Assembly (NCBI RefSeq): GCF_001981305.1
Contig: NZ_MSCW01000006.1
Location: forward strand, 240,076 to 304,075
Direction: 5' to 3'
DNA: 64,000 nucleotides
Source of the DNA: Marinobacter lutaoensis
Lineage (GTDB): Bacteria; Pseudomonadota; Gammaproteobacteria; Pseudomonadales; Oleiphilaceae
Shown: one piece after another, positions 8,801 to 18,024 of the stretch
Layout of the letters: each line of letters begins with the position of its first letter
How positions within the stretch are numbered: the first letter of the stretch is position 1
Notes under the pieces: generated by a model
What the model was told of the DNA's origin: nothing
Databases searched by the model: none
The model's input: the letters and a program-made list of their open reading frames with translations, nothing else
Position numbers and translations under genes: made by a program

Positions 8801-11371
8801 TCAGGCCATGGGGTCGGCAACCGGCAGTTTCATGGTGAATGAGGTTCCCTGGCCGGGAACGGATGTCACCGAAATCTCCCCCCGATGTTTCTCCGTCACC
8901 GTCTTGACGAATGACAGGCCCAGCCCTGTGCCGTGGATGCCTGCCAGCTCGCTCCGTTTTTGCCGCTGGTAGCGGTCAAAGAGGTACGGCAGCTCTTCCG
9001 GGTCGATGCCCATGCCCTCGTCCGAGACGGTCAGGCAGGCCAGGTGGCCCGCCCGATAGACCTGAATGTTCACCGTGGTCCCTTCGGGGCTGTACTGCAC
9101 GGCGTTGGTGAGCAGGTTGATCACGGCCCGTTCCAGCAATTCCGGGTTCCCCCGAAGCCAGAGATCCTCGAGGCCATGGAGCTTGAGCTGGATGTTCTTC
9201 TCAATCGCCTGCTCGCTGACGCTGTCTCTGGCGTTTTCCACGATGGCAAGAAACTCGCATTCGTAGAAGCGGGTCTCGGTCAGCTGTTCGGCGCGGGCGA
9301 GCTGGACGAACTCCTCCGCCAGGTGGTAGCTGCGGCGCGCCAGCCGGCCCAGCTGTTCGAGCTGCTCCGGTTCGATGTTGGCCGGGTCCCGCTTCAGCTG
9401 CTCAATCAGGGCCAGCTGGGAGACCAGCGGCGAGCGCACGTCGTGGGAGATGAAGTCGATCGCTTCCCGGTGCTGGCGCTGCTGCTCCCGCAGTTCGGAA
9501 ATGTCGGAAATGTTGGCGATGATGCCGTGCTGTTCGGTGTCGGGCAGCCGGAACGGGGCGAAGTGGATCAGGAAATCCTTGTCCCGGATCCTCAGGTCCA
9601 CCGTCCGGCTCTGGTGCAGGGTCAGGGTGTCCGACACGGTTTCGTGCCAGGGGGGCGTCTCCCGCGGGTCGTGGCCCTCCAGCAGGCGGGCCAAGGGCAG
9701 TCCGGTCAGGCTGGGCATCGGCTCGTGGAACCATTCCTCAATGTGGCCGTTGGCGAAGCGGATGACCCCCAGTTCATCGGTGACGATGATGCCATCCGGC
9801 ATCCGTTCGAAACTCAGCCGGATGAACTGTTGCATGCGTTCCATGCGCTGGGTCGCCGCCTTCAGGCGCTCGATCCGCGCCGAGATGTTTTCCCGGGTGT
9901 CCGACCCCAGCGACGGATCCTGCCGTTCCTCCAGGCGCAGACGGCGGAGGTATTGCTGGATGGCTTCCCGGCTCAGGTCGTCCGGCAGGATCAGCCCAAG
10001 GGTGTAGGTTTTGTGTCCGCGCGTCAGCCGGATGAAACTCCGATTGTCCTGGTGTAGCCAGCGCCCGGGGCTCAGCGGCAGGCCCTCAATGTCCGCCGGA
10101 CCCAGTACCCGGGCTGACACGACGCCGGTATCGTCCGTCAGCAGCCAGCCGGTCAGCGGTACCAGGGCCTGGATCTGTTCCAGCAACTGCCATGGGTGGC
10201 GGTGGGCGGGGGAGGGCAGGGTGACCTGTGGGGTCCGGGCCAGTTCGTCCAGCTGCCGGTTCAGGAAACGGTTGGTCTGGGCCAGGCGCAGGCCGCTGGA
10301 CACGGGCAGGGCAAACAGGGGAATCAGCAGTGCGTTGGCTACCGGCAGCCAGAGCTGAAACAGCACCAGGGCCGCCAGGTAGAGCGCAAGCGCCAGGCCG
10401 CCGACGCCCAGGCACAGCGGGAAGGCGAGCGACGGCCGGATCCGGGGCAGGAGCAGGCTGAGTACCGCCAGACAGGCGGCATACAGCAGCGGCGGGGCCC
10501 AGGGGGGCGCCGGACGGATCAGCCGATCCTGGCTCAGGGCGGAATAGGCGTTGGCGTGGAACTCGACGCCGGACATCGGGCGCCTGAGACCGGAGAACGG
10601 GGTGGGCAGCACATCGCCGAAGCCCGCGGCGGTCGCCCCGACAAACACCGTTTTGCCCTGGAACCACTCCGGCATGGGGGGCTGGTTGAGGACCTGGACG
10701 TAGGACACGGTCGGCAGCGAGCCGGCGCCGCCGGCCAGGGGGACGGCCCGGTACTGCTCCCGGACATTGGTGTAGGGGGCCAGGCCGTCCCGGGACGGGT
10801 GTCGGGGCCGCTCTCCCCGGGCCGCCAAAGCCAAGCTGGGCCATTGGGTGTCGCCCAGGCCGTTGAACAGATAGATGCCCCGGGCCACGCCATCGGCGTC
10901 CAGCTCCACGTGCGCATGCCCGAGCCGGGCTGCCTGGGCCAGCAGCTGGGGCGCGGGCAGTTGCTCGGTCAGCAGCTGCCGTGGGCCGGGCTCGGCCAAG
11001 TGCACGGGCAGGACAACGTTGCCGTGGCGCGCCATAGCGCCGGCCAGTATCGGGTCCTGGGGCGAGGGTTCCGGGAACAGTACATCGAACACAATGGTTC
11101 TGGCGCCGGCGGCCTGGAGTTTGTCGATCAGCTGGGCGTGAATGGAGCGGGGCCAGGGCCAGCGCCCCAGGTGACCGAGGCTGATTTCGTCGATGGCGAC
11201 CACGACCACGTCGTTGGCGGGGGTGGCGGGGTGGTTGACCAGATAGGCGTCAAACAGCCAGTTGTCGAGCCGGTCCGGGAGGGTCGAAGTTTGAACCAGC
11301 AGCAGGAGCACCAGAAGGACCAGGCCCAGGCTCCAGGGCGTTGTTCGAATGATTGGAAAATCCCGCTTCAT
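8801..11371 (-). CDS. CHASE2-domain PAS sensor histidine kinase
   Basis: An 856-aa membrane kinase. After one N-terminal transmembrane helix comes a long extracytoplasmic CHASE2 domain (about residues 30-290, with VVAIDEISLGHLGRWPWPR), then three closely spaced hydrophobic helices, a PAS domain (about 520-630), HisKA with the phospho-acceptor in SHDVRSPL near residue 641, and HATPase with NLLTNAVQYSPEG, DEGMGID and GTGLGLSFV. It is the last gene of a three-gene unit with the FecR/LysM protein and an OmpR-type regulator, its likely partner. The signal sensed is not known. Confidence 0.9.
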   Translation of the reverse strand: MKRDFPIIRTTPWSLGLVLLVLLLLVQTSTLPDRLDNWLFDAYLVNHPATPANDVVVVAIDEISLGHLGRWPWPRSIHAQLIDKLQAAGARTIVFDVLFPEPSPQDPILAGAMARHGNVVLPVHLAEPGPRQLLTEQLPAPQLLAQAARLGHAHVELDADGVARGIYLFNGLGDTQWPSLALAARGERPRHPSRDGLAPYTNVREQYRAVPLAGGAGSLPTVSYVQVLNQPPMPEWFQGKTVFVGATAAGFGDVLPTPFSGLRRPMSGVEFHANAYSALSQDRLIRPAPPWAPPLLYAACLAVLSLLLPRIRPSLAFPLCLGVGGLALALYLAALVLFQLWLPVANALLIPLFALPVSSGLRLAQTNRFLNRQLDELARTPQVTLPSPAHRHPWQLLEQIQALVPLTGWLLTDDTGVVSARVLGPADIEGLPLSPGRWLHQDNRSFIRLTRGHKTYTLGLILPDDLSREAIQQYLRRLRLEERQDPSLGSDTRENISARIERLKAATQRMERMQQFIRLSFERMPDGIIVTDELGVIRFANGHIEEWFHEPMPSLTGLPLARLLEGHDPRETPPWHETVSDTLTLHQSRTVDLRIRDKDFLIHFAPFRLPDTEQHGIIANISDISELREQQRQHREAIDFISHDVRSPLVSQLALIEQLKRDPANIEPEQLEQLGRLARRSYHLAEEFVQLARAEQLTETRFYECEFLAIVENARDSVSEQAIEKNIQLKLHGLEDLWLRGNPELLERAVINLLTNAVQYSPEGTTVNIQVYRAGHLACLTVSDEGMGIDPEELPYLFDRYQRQKRSELAGIHGTGLGLSFVKTVTEKHRGEISVTSVPGQGTSFTMKLPVADPMA

Positions 11372-11404
11372 TAGCCCTGCTGCGTTGCTTGATCGATGCC
11401 GTGC

Positions 11405-13027
11405 CTAGTCCAGGTATAGCTCCCTCCCCGGTCCCCACCGGCTGGTCAATGGTCCGTCCGAAAGGGCTTTCAGGCGCACAAAATACCTTCTTCCGGGAAT
11501 AAGACGCAAGGCTGCGGTGGTATCGGTAACCGTTGCTTCCTTGATGATGTTGTGAAATTGCGGTTCTTCGGAGAGCTGCAGGTGGTAGCCGGTGGCGGTA
11601 TCCACTTTTTCCCAGAAGATCCGTACCTGGTTGTCCAGGTAGTTGACGCTGATGATGCGGGTGGGCGGCAGGCTGCCGTTGACCACCAGCGTCCGGGGCT
11701 CGGACGCGGCCACCGAGGTGCCGCCCGCTTCGGTGACCACCCGCCAGTAGTATTGGCCCGGACTCAGCGGCCGGGAGGGCAGGGCGGACGTCTCCGGTGC
11801 CCACTCGCTGGTGGCGATGAGCTGGCGGAAGCTGTCGTCCTCGGATATCTCGACCCGTGCCACCTCGTTGTGACCGTTGAACTGCCACCGGAATTCCGGC
11901 ATGTCGTCGTTAGCGGTGGCGCCGGGTTCCGGGGCCACCAGCGTTGCTTTGCGCGCCTGCAGCGCCACCGATACCGGAACCACCGCCGGGATGCCGGCCA
12001 GGCCGTGGCTGTCCAGAGCGGCCAGCTGGATTTCGTAGTGACCGTTATCCAGCAGTCCGAGCTCGAAACTGGAGCCGCTGACCTTGCGATTCTCGATCCA
12101 GCGTCCGGTGTCCTGCTCGAAGACATCCAGGCGGTACAGCGGCGCGCCGGCCGGTTTCCATGCCAGTTTCAGGGGCAGTTCGGCCACGGTTTCCGGAAGC
12201 GGCTCCAGCTCCGGTGCCGGTGGCAGCCGCCGGATGGCCAGCGCTCCGGCGCTGCCGGAGCCCACGGTGGCGCTGTAGCCCGCCGGAATCCGGCGGGTCC
12301 GGCCGGGCTTGCCGAAATCGACCACGCCTTCGGTCACTTGCAAGTGGGTGCCGGTTGCTTCGGTTTGCAGGGTGAAGGCGGTGCCGCGAACGGCCGCCAC
12401 CGCCGAGGGGGTCTCGATCTCGAAGCGCGCGCCGTCCTCGGTGAGCGGCTGCACGCGGGTGTGGACTTCCCCCTTGTCCAGCCGGAGGCGGGTGTCCACC
12501 ATGCCGGACTTGCCATACTGGGTCAGTCGGTTGAACAGCAGGCGCGAGTTCGGGGACAGTCGAACCACCGAACCGTCGGCCAGCACGATGGTGGCCGTTC
12601 CGGCGCCGGACAGGATTTCGTCGCCGACTCGAATCAGCGTGTCCGGCTTCAGGATGGATTTGCGCCGGTCGTATCCGGACACCCGTTGCACGGTTCCGGA
12701 CACGGCGGTGACGCGGGCCGGTTCCGGCTGTCGCTTGAGCCAGGACAGGGGAATACGGATGGTGGCGCCGGCGTCCAGCACGGCGGCGTTGTCGATGCCG
12801 TTGTACTGGCGCAGCTGGGCCTCGCCGTGCCCGCCGGCCAGCAGCTGCTGGGCGACTTCGCCAAAGCTTTCGCCCGGTTTCAGGGTGTAGACCCATTCGG
12901 GCGTGCCGCCGGTTTGCGGCACAGGTTGGGCACCGGCTGAGCCCCGGGTGATGGACAGCTCGCCATGGCTGGGGGTCGCCAGCAGCGCCAGCAATACCAG
13001 AATCAGCCCGTGTCTCATGCTAGGCAT
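11405..13027 (-). CDS. FecR-domain protein with LysM motif
   Basis: A 540-aa exported protein with a signal peptide (LILVLLALLATPSHG), a LysM-like motif at about residues 45-95 (YTLKPGESFGEVAQQLL), a FecR beta-domain at about 115-235 (GDEILSGAGTATIVLADGSVVRLSPNS and AAVRGTAF), then FN3-like beta repeats. The start may be the ATG at 13027 or the one at 13018; the first overlaps the regulator gene by 8 bases. FecR/LysM proteins often accompany CHASE2 sensors, so it may be the periplasmic input to the adjacent kinase (inference). Confidence 0.85.
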   Translation of the reverse strand: MPSMRHGLILVLLALLATPSHGELSITRGSAGAQPVPQTGGTPEWVYTLKPGESFGEVAQQLLAGGHGEAQLRQYNGIDNAAVLDAGATIRIPLSWLKRQPEPARVTAVSGTVQRVSGYDRRKSILKPDTLIRVGDEILSGAGTATIVLADGSVVRLSPNSRLLFNRLTQYGKSGMVDTRLRLDKGEVHTRVQPLTEDGARFEIETPSAVAAVRGTAFTLQTEATGTHLQVTEGVVDFGKPGRTRRIPAGYSATVGSGSAGALAIRRLPPAPELEPLPETVAELPLKLAWKPAGAPLYRLDVFEQDTGRWIENRKVSGSSFELGLLDNGHYEIQLAALDSHGLAGIPAVVPVSVALQARKATLVAPEPGATANDDMPEFRWQFNGHNEVARVEISEDDSFRQLIATSEWAPETSALPSRPLSPGQYYWRVVTEAGGTSVAASEPRTLVVNGSLPPTRIISVNYLDNQVRIFWEKVDTATGYHLQLSEEPQFHNIIKEATVTDTTAALRLIPGRRYFVRLKALSDGPLTSRWGPGRELYLD

Positions 13028-13748
13028 CGGCGGTCCGGGAATGGTCGGCGGGGTGTTTCTGGGGCGCCTGAATGGCTTCCAGGCGGTAGCCCCGCTGATA
13101 AATGGTCTTGATGCGGAAACCGTTTTCCGGGTTAAGGCCCAGACGCCGGCGCAGCCGGCTCATGTGGGTGTCGACGGTGCGGGTGTTGATGTCCCGCGCC
13201 AGTCCCCAGACCCGTTCCAGCAGCAGTTCACGGGTGAGCAGGCGGCCCTGGTTCTGGAACAGGAACAGGGTCAGGTCGAAGTCCTTGTCGGTCAGGGTCA
13301 GCTCTTCACCGTGCAGGCGGATGGTGCGCTGTTGGGTGTTGATCTCGAACGGTCCGTAGGTCAGCACTTCCTTGTCTGCGTCCGGGTTGCTGCGACGGGC
13401 CAGGGCGTTGATGCGGGCGACCAGCTCGGCGGCCCGAGCCGGCTTGGCCAGATAGTCGTCGGCGCCGGCATCGAGGGCCTGGACAATGTCCGACTCACTG
13501 TCGCGCTGGGTCAGGAACACCACCGGAATCGGCCAGTTGAGATGGGCCCGGACGCTGCGCAGCACGTCGATGCCGGTCATGTCGGGAATCTGCCAGTCCA
13601 GGATCAGCAGGTCGTAGCTGCGGTGCAGGACGGCGCTCAGAAACGTCTGGCCGGTGGGGAAACTGTCACAATGATGCCCCCGGTCGGCGAGGATGGCTTG
13701 AATGTTCTGCGCCTGTTCGTGTTCGTCTTCAAGAAGAGCAATGCGCAT
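13020..13748 (-). CDS. OmpR/PhoB-family response regulator
   Basis: A 242-aa regulator. Its receiver domain has acidic residues ED near 7-8, the phospho-acceptor Asp51 in LLILDWQIP, T/S in VVFLTQRDS and the conserved lysine in DDYLAKPA. A C-terminal winged helix follows (ELTLTDKDFDLTLFLF, SRLRRRLGLNPENGFRIKTI). The start is placed at the MRIALLEDE methionine; the open frame extends 22 codons upstream without domain sequence. It is the first gene of the unit with the FecR/LysM and CHASE2 kinase genes. Confidence 0.93.
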   Translation of the reverse strand: MRIALLEDEHEQAQNIQAILADRGHHCDSFPTGQTFLSAVLHRSYDLLILDWQIPDMTGIDVLRSVRAHLNWPIPVVFLTQRDSESDIVQALDAGADDYLAKPARAAELVARINALARRSNPDADKEVLTYGPFEINTQQRTIRLHGEELTLTDKDFDLTLFLFQNQGRLLTRELLLERVWGLARDINTRTVDTHMSRLRRRLGLNPENGFRIKTIYQRGYRLEAIQAPQKHPADHSRTADA

Positions 13749-13861
13749 CGGGAGTCTCCGGGAAAGGTCGCTGCCTGACATCGTACAGGAACAGGGTGAT
13801 ATACGGTCCGCCAATCCGTATCAAGTCATTGTCCCAGATCGACACAGGGGATTCCGTTTCG

Positions 13862-16030
13862 TTATGTAGCCTTGCGTAAACGAACATCGGGCACGCCCTC
13901 GAGGTCGTTGACCGTTTGTCGGCAGGCGGGGAAATTACTGCAGCCCCAGAACCAGCCTTTTTTACCCTGCCGGCGCACCAGGGGGGAAAAGCAGCGGGGG
14001 CAGGGGACCGGTTTCTGGCTGGTGCCGTCCTCGGGCGCGGTGTCTTCCAGCGGTCGCGTGCCGGTGCAGCGCGGGTATCGGCTGCAGGCGTAAAAGCGGC
14101 CGAACCGGCCTTCCCGTTCCACCATCGGTGCCCGGCACTTGGGGCAGTGGGGGCCGGCCGCGGGCTCGGCCGGATCCGGAACGGCGCTGTCCCGGGGGGT
14201 GGACAGAAATTCCCGGATTTCCTCCTGCAGCGCGGTCAGGAAGGCGCGTGGGTCGCCTTCGCCCCGCCGGATCGACTCCAGGGTGGCTTCCCAGACGGCG
14301 GTTCGGTCCGGCTTGCCGACGGATTCGGGCAGCGCTTCGATCAGGCGCTTGCCCTTGTCGGTGGCGCGGATGAAGCGGCCTTCCCGGAACAGGTAGTCGC
14401 GCTTGAACAGGGTTTCGATAATGGCCGCCCGGGTGGCTTCGGTGCCCAGGCCATCGGTTTCCCGCAGGGTTTTGCGCAGCTCCGGATCGGCGACGAAACG
14501 GGCGATGTTGGTCATCGCCGAGAGCAGCGTAGCGTCGGTGAAGTGCTGTGGCGGTTGCGTCTTGTGGTCACTGACCCCGGCCTGCTCGCACAGCACGGGG
14601 GCGCGGGTGTCCAGCCGGGGCAGGGGCGGTTTCTCGGGCGTGCTGCGGTCTTCCCGGCGTTTCAGCTCCAGGGTTTTCCAGCCCGGCTCGGCCACCGCGG
14701 ACTCCGATGCCCGGAACCGGTGTTCCGCGACCCGCACCGTCAATCGTCCTTCCCGGTGGATGGCGTCGGCGGAAAACTGCATCAGGTAGTAGCGGCTGAT
14801 CAGGTCGTAGAGCCGGGTTTCGGCCGGGGTCAGCGTGCCCCTGGCCGCGCTTCTGGTGGTCGGGATGATGGCGTGGTGCGCATCCACTTCCTTGTCGTTC
14901 CAGGCCGCGCTGCGTCGATCCAGGTCGGCATTCTGACAGGGTCCGGCGAGCTCGGGGGCGACCCGGGCGATGGCGTTGATCACCTGTTGCCGCTGTTGGA
15001 ACTGCTCTTCCGGCAGATGGCGGCAGTCGGAGCGGGGGTAGGTGATCAGCTGGTGCCGTTCGTACAGGCTCTGGGCGGTGTCCAGAACCTCCTTGGCCCC
15101 CATACGGAACAGTCGCGCCGCTTCGATCTGCAGGGCCGACAGCGACAGCGGCAGGGGCGGTGCCTCGGCCCGGTCCCGGAAGCGGGATTCGACAATGGCG
15201 CCCGGCCGGCCCTGAACCTCGCCGGCAATCCGTTCGGCCAGTGCCCGGTCGAGCAGTCGGTTTTCCTCGTCCAGGTGGTCCTGGAACGCCTCGTCGGGCA
15301 GCCAGCGGGCGGTGAACGGCCGCGGGTCATCCTCCTCCTCGGTGGCCCGGAAGCTGGCCTCGATCCGGAAATAGGGTTTGGCCTGGAAGTTTTCGATGGT
15401 CTGGTCCCGCGCCACCACCAGACCGAGCACCGGGGTCTGCACCCGGCCCACTGAGTAGACGCCCTGTTCGCCCTGTTGCTGGTAGCTCAGGGTGTAGAAA
15501 CGGGTCAGGTTGATGCCGTACAGCCAGTCGGCCCGCTGCCGGGCCAGTGCCGAATGGGACAGGCGCCGGAACTCCCGGTTGTCTCTCGGGGCTCGCAGGG
15601 CGCGGGCCACCGCCGCGGGTGTGAGGTCGCTGATCAGGACCCGCTGTACCGGAGCCTGGGTGCCGACGTGGCGCAGCACTTCGTCCACCAGCAGCTGGCC
15701 TTCCCGGTCCGGGTCGCCGGCGTGGATGATCAGGTCGGCCTGACGGATCAGGGATTCCAGCACCGCCAGCTGCTGGCGTACGCCTTCCTTGGGCACCAGT
15801 TCCCAGCGCTCGGGGAACAGCGGCAGGTCCTCGATCCGCCACTTTTTCCACCCCGGGTGGTAGTGGCCGGGCTCGGCCGGTTCCAGCAGGTGGCCGATGC
15901 ACCAGCTGACGGTGGCGGCCTCGTCGCCGGAGCCACAGCGAATCCAGCCCTGTCCCTTCTGGTGGGGGCCGGGCAGCGCGGCGGCGATGGCTCGGGCAAG
16001 GCTGGGCTTCTCAGCGATGTAAAGGCGCAT
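13862..16030 (-). CDS. topB: DNA topoisomerase III (type IA)
   Basis: A 722-aa type IA topoisomerase. The N-terminal TOPRIM domain begins MRLYIAEKPSLARAIA and contains HAGDPDREGQLL. The nucleophilic tyrosine is in LITYPRSDCRHL near residue 331. Two zinc-ribbon motifs lie at the C-terminus (CPKCRAPM ... CSRYPRC and CPRCFSPL ... CSNFPAC). It decatenates replication and recombination intermediates. It is longer than the minimal E. coli enzyme because of these zinc fingers. It is transcribed alone. Confidence 0.95.
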   Translation of the reverse strand: MRLYIAEKPSLARAIAAALPGPHQKGQGWIRCGSGDEAATVSWCIGHLLEPAEPGHYHPGWKKWRIEDLPLFPERWELVPKEGVRQQLAVLESLIRQADLIIHAGDPDREGQLLVDEVLRHVGTQAPVQRVLISDLTPAAVARALRAPRDNREFRRLSHSALARQRADWLYGINLTRFYTLSYQQQGEQGVYSVGRVQTPVLGLVVARDQTIENFQAKPYFRIEASFRATEEEDDPRPFTARWLPDEAFQDHLDEENRLLDRALAERIAGEVQGRPGAIVESRFRDRAEAPPLPLSLSALQIEAARLFRMGAKEVLDTAQSLYERHQLITYPRSDCRHLPEEQFQQRQQVINAIARVAPELAGPCQNADLDRRSAAWNDKEVDAHHAIIPTTRSAARGTLTPAETRLYDLISRYYLMQFSADAIHREGRLTVRVAEHRFRASESAVAEPGWKTLELKRREDRSTPEKPPLPRLDTRAPVLCEQAGVSDHKTQPPQHFTDATLLSAMTNIARFVADPELRKTLRETDGLGTEATRAAIIETLFKRDYLFREGRFIRATDKGKRLIEALPESVGKPDRTAVWEATLESIRRGEGDPRAFLTALQEEIREFLSTPRDSAVPDPAEPAAGPHCPKCRAPMVEREGRFGRFYACSRYPRCTGTRPLEDTAPEDGTSQKPVPCPRCFSPLVRRQGKKGWFWGCSNFPACRQTVNDLEGVPDVRLRKAT

Positions 16031-16154
16031 GACGTTCGGTGATTCGGGTTAGGCGGGGGAATGTGGCGCGTTGGCGGCTCGGTGTCAAGGCGGGGGCCGG
16101 GTGTAGTAGACTGTGCGGATCGTGACCGCGGTTGAGCAACGGGAGTTACAGCGG

Positions 16155-16508
16155 ATGAAGGTACAACGTGCCATCGAGTCGAAATTGAGCGAGGCGTTTC
16201 AGGTGCATCGGCTGCAGGTGGAAAATGAGAGCCACATGCACAGCGTGCCCCCGGACTCGGAGACCCATTTCAAGGTGACCCTGGTGTCGCCGGATTTCGA
16301 AGGCTGCTCCAGGGTCAAGCGGCACCAGCAAATTTACCGGGTGCTGGCGCAGGAGCTGGCCGGGCCGGTGCACGCCCTGGCCCTGCACCTGTACACGCCG
16401 GAAGAATGGCAGGCCACCGGCGAGTCGGTGCCGGCGTCACCGGGGTGTCTGGGCGGTTCCCGCAAGGATCCGGCCATGGCGGCCCGTCAGCAGGGAGGCA
16501 AGTCGTGA
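16155..16508 (+). CDS. BolA-family protein with C-terminal extension
   Basis: A 117-aa protein whose first ~85 residues match the BolA/YrbA fold: KLSEAFQVHRLQVENESHMH, then HFKVTLVSPDFEGCSRVKRHQQIYRVLAQEL and ALALHLYTPEEW. BolA proteins partner with monothiol glutaredoxins in Fe-S handling. The start is placed at MKVQRAIES; 14 further in-frame codons lie upstream. The last ~30 residues form a polar tail unlike the family. The stop overlaps the start of the next gene (GTGA at 16505-16508), so the two are coupled. Confidence 0.85.
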   Translation: MKVQRAIESKLSEAFQVHRLQVENESHMHSVPPDSETHFKVTLVSPDFEGCSRVKRHQQIYRVLAQELAGPVHALALHLYTPEEWQATGESVPASPGCLGGSRKDPAMAARQQGGKS

Positions 16509-17128
16509 GTCAGTTTTTCCAGATTCATCCCGAAACGCCCCAGAAGCGTCTGATCAACCAGGCGGTAGAAATCCTGCGCCAGGGTGGCGTCATCGTCTAT
16601 CCCACCGATTCCGCCTACGCCATTGGCTGCCATCTGGGCGACAAGCCGGCGTCCGACCGTATCAAGCGCATCCGCAGGCTGGACGAAAAGCACAATTTCA
16701 CCCTGGTGTGCCGGGACCTCTCGGACATCGGTGTGTACGCCAAGGTGGATAACACCCAGTACCGCCTGCTGAAAACGTTCACTCCGGGGCCCTACACCTT
16801 TATTCTCAATGCCACCACCGAAGTGCCGCGCCGGCTGTTGCATCCCAAGCGCCGGTCCATCGGCGTCCGGGTGCCGGACAACGCGATCGTGCAGGCGCTG
16901 CTGGGTGAGCTGGGGGAGCCGATCATGAGCAGTACCCTGATCCTGCCCGGCGACACCGAACCCATGACCGACCCTTACGACATCCGGGAAACGCTTGAGC
17001 ACGAGCTGGACCTGATCATCGACGGCGGTTTCTGTGGCCTGGAGCCGACCACCGTGGTGGACTTCACCGGTGATGTGCCTCAGGTGGTCCGGGTGGGTAA
17101 GGGCGATCCGGCCCCCTTCCAAGGCTGA
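16505..17128 (+). CDS. YciO-like Sua5/YrdC-family protein
   Basis: A 207-aa protein of the YrdC/Sua5 superfamily: GGVIVYPTDSAYAIGCH, then KRIRRLDEKHNFTLVCRDLSDIG and SIGVRVPDN. YrdC and Sua5 make threonylcarbamoyl-AMP for tRNA t6A; the YciO branch has a related fold and less certain function. A GTG start at 16505, overlapping the bolA stop and preceded by GGGAGG, is preferred; the open frame extends 33 codons further only by overlapping bolA. Confidence 0.87.
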   Translation: MSQFFQIHPETPQKRLINQAVEILRQGGVIVYPTDSAYAIGCHLGDKPASDRIKRIRRLDEKHNFTLVCRDLSDIGVYAKVDNTQYRLLKTFTPGPYTFILNATTEVPRRLLHPKRRSIGVRVPDNAIVQALLGELGEPIMSSTLILPGDTEPMTDPYDIRETLEHELDLIIDGGFCGLEPTTVVDFTGDVPQVVRVGKGDPAPFQG

Positions 17129-17133
17129 CCGGA

Positions 17134-17805
17134 TCAGGCCCGGACGTTCAGGCTAAAGGCATAGCGGGAGGCGGTGTCTGAGGCGCTGCCGGTGGTGCTT
17201 TCCACGTTGCGGCGCAGGGTCTGGTAGCGGTGCACCAGGTCCTGCAGGCCGTTGAACTGCTGGTCTTCGCTGACCAGGGTTTCCAGCAGGGTGTTGCCGA
17301 CACCGTAGGCCTGACTGAGCTTGACGGCAGTGTCCACGAAGTGCAGCGTCGGTTCGCTGGCGCTCAGGCGCGTGATGGCCTCGCGAAACCCCTGGTTGTG
17401 GTTCAGGTCCGTCTCGATCTGCCGCCGGGTGCTGTCCGGCAGCTTCCCTTCCACCGCCAGCTCGCCTCCCGCCTGCCGGGTCACGCTCAGGGCGGTGGCC
17501 GGGTGCACGTTGTATTCGGCAAGTTTGTGCCGCAGCGTGTCCCGGACAAAGGCAACATCTTTCCCCAGGGTCTGCTTGTAGTCGGCCAGGGCCAGCCGCT
17601 GTACCTTCTGGCGGAATGGATCCGGTGCGCCCGCGCCGGTGGGCGTGAAACGGTCGTCGCCGGCGCTGGCCGGATCCGTCTCCACGGCGGCGTCGGCCGT
17701 GGCCTGGCGGGTGTCGGCGGGGGTGTCGGTCCGGGTGCTGCGTTTTTCCAGAGCCTGCTGGAATTGCGTGCCCGCCCGAATCAGGGAGGTCAGTAGTGAA
17801 GACAT
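17134..17805 (-). CDS. hypothetical protein, unrecognised
   Basis: A 223-aa protein I cannot assign. It has no signal peptide or membrane segment. Residues 20-65 are low complexity, rich in Thr, Ala and Asp. The rest is predicted helical and polar, with KQTLGKDVAFVRDTLRHKLAEYNVHP and a C-terminus ending SRYAFSLNVRA. It lies convergent with the YciO gene (6 bases between stops) and divergent from the chemoreceptor gene. Codon use is like its neighbours, so it is probably a real resident gene. Confidence 0.6.
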   Translation of the reverse strand: MSSLLTSLIRAGTQFQQALEKRSTRTDTPADTRQATADAAVETDPASAGDDRFTPTGAGAPDPFRQKVQRLALADYKQTLGKDVAFVRDTLRHKLAEYNVHPATALSVTRQAGGELAVEGKLPDSTRRQIETDLNHNQGFREAITRLSASEPTLHFVDTAVKLSQAYGVGNTLLETLVSEDQQFNGLQDLVHRYQTLRRNVESTTGSASDTASRYAFSLNVRA

Positions 17806-17935
17806 GGTGTCCTCCGGCGGCGCTCCGTTTGATGGCTGCTCATTCGTCGTCTATCTTCGGAAAAGCAAGTTTGGGGCCAGGTTGAATTTGCCGCTTGGAC
17901 TGATCTGCGTCATGAAAAAAACCGACAGAATTCCT

Positions 17936-17962
17936 TAAAGTTCCACGTCGGTTTGCCGTCAA
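17936..17962 (+). promoter_or_regulatory. FliA (sigma-28) type promoter for the chemoreceptor
   Basis: TAAAGTTC at 17936-17943, an 11-base spacer, and GCCGTCAA at 17955-17962 match the flagellar consensus TAAAGTTT-N11-GCCGATAA at 13 of 16 positions with exact spacing. The chemoreceptor ATG follows about 60 bases downstream, so the receptor is probably expressed with late flagellar genes. Confidence 0.75.
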
Positions 17963-18024
17963 CAACTACAGTCAGTTAACACGGTCCAAGCTGCCGGGAG
18001 TGGCGGCGTTGCTGTTGGGTAGCC

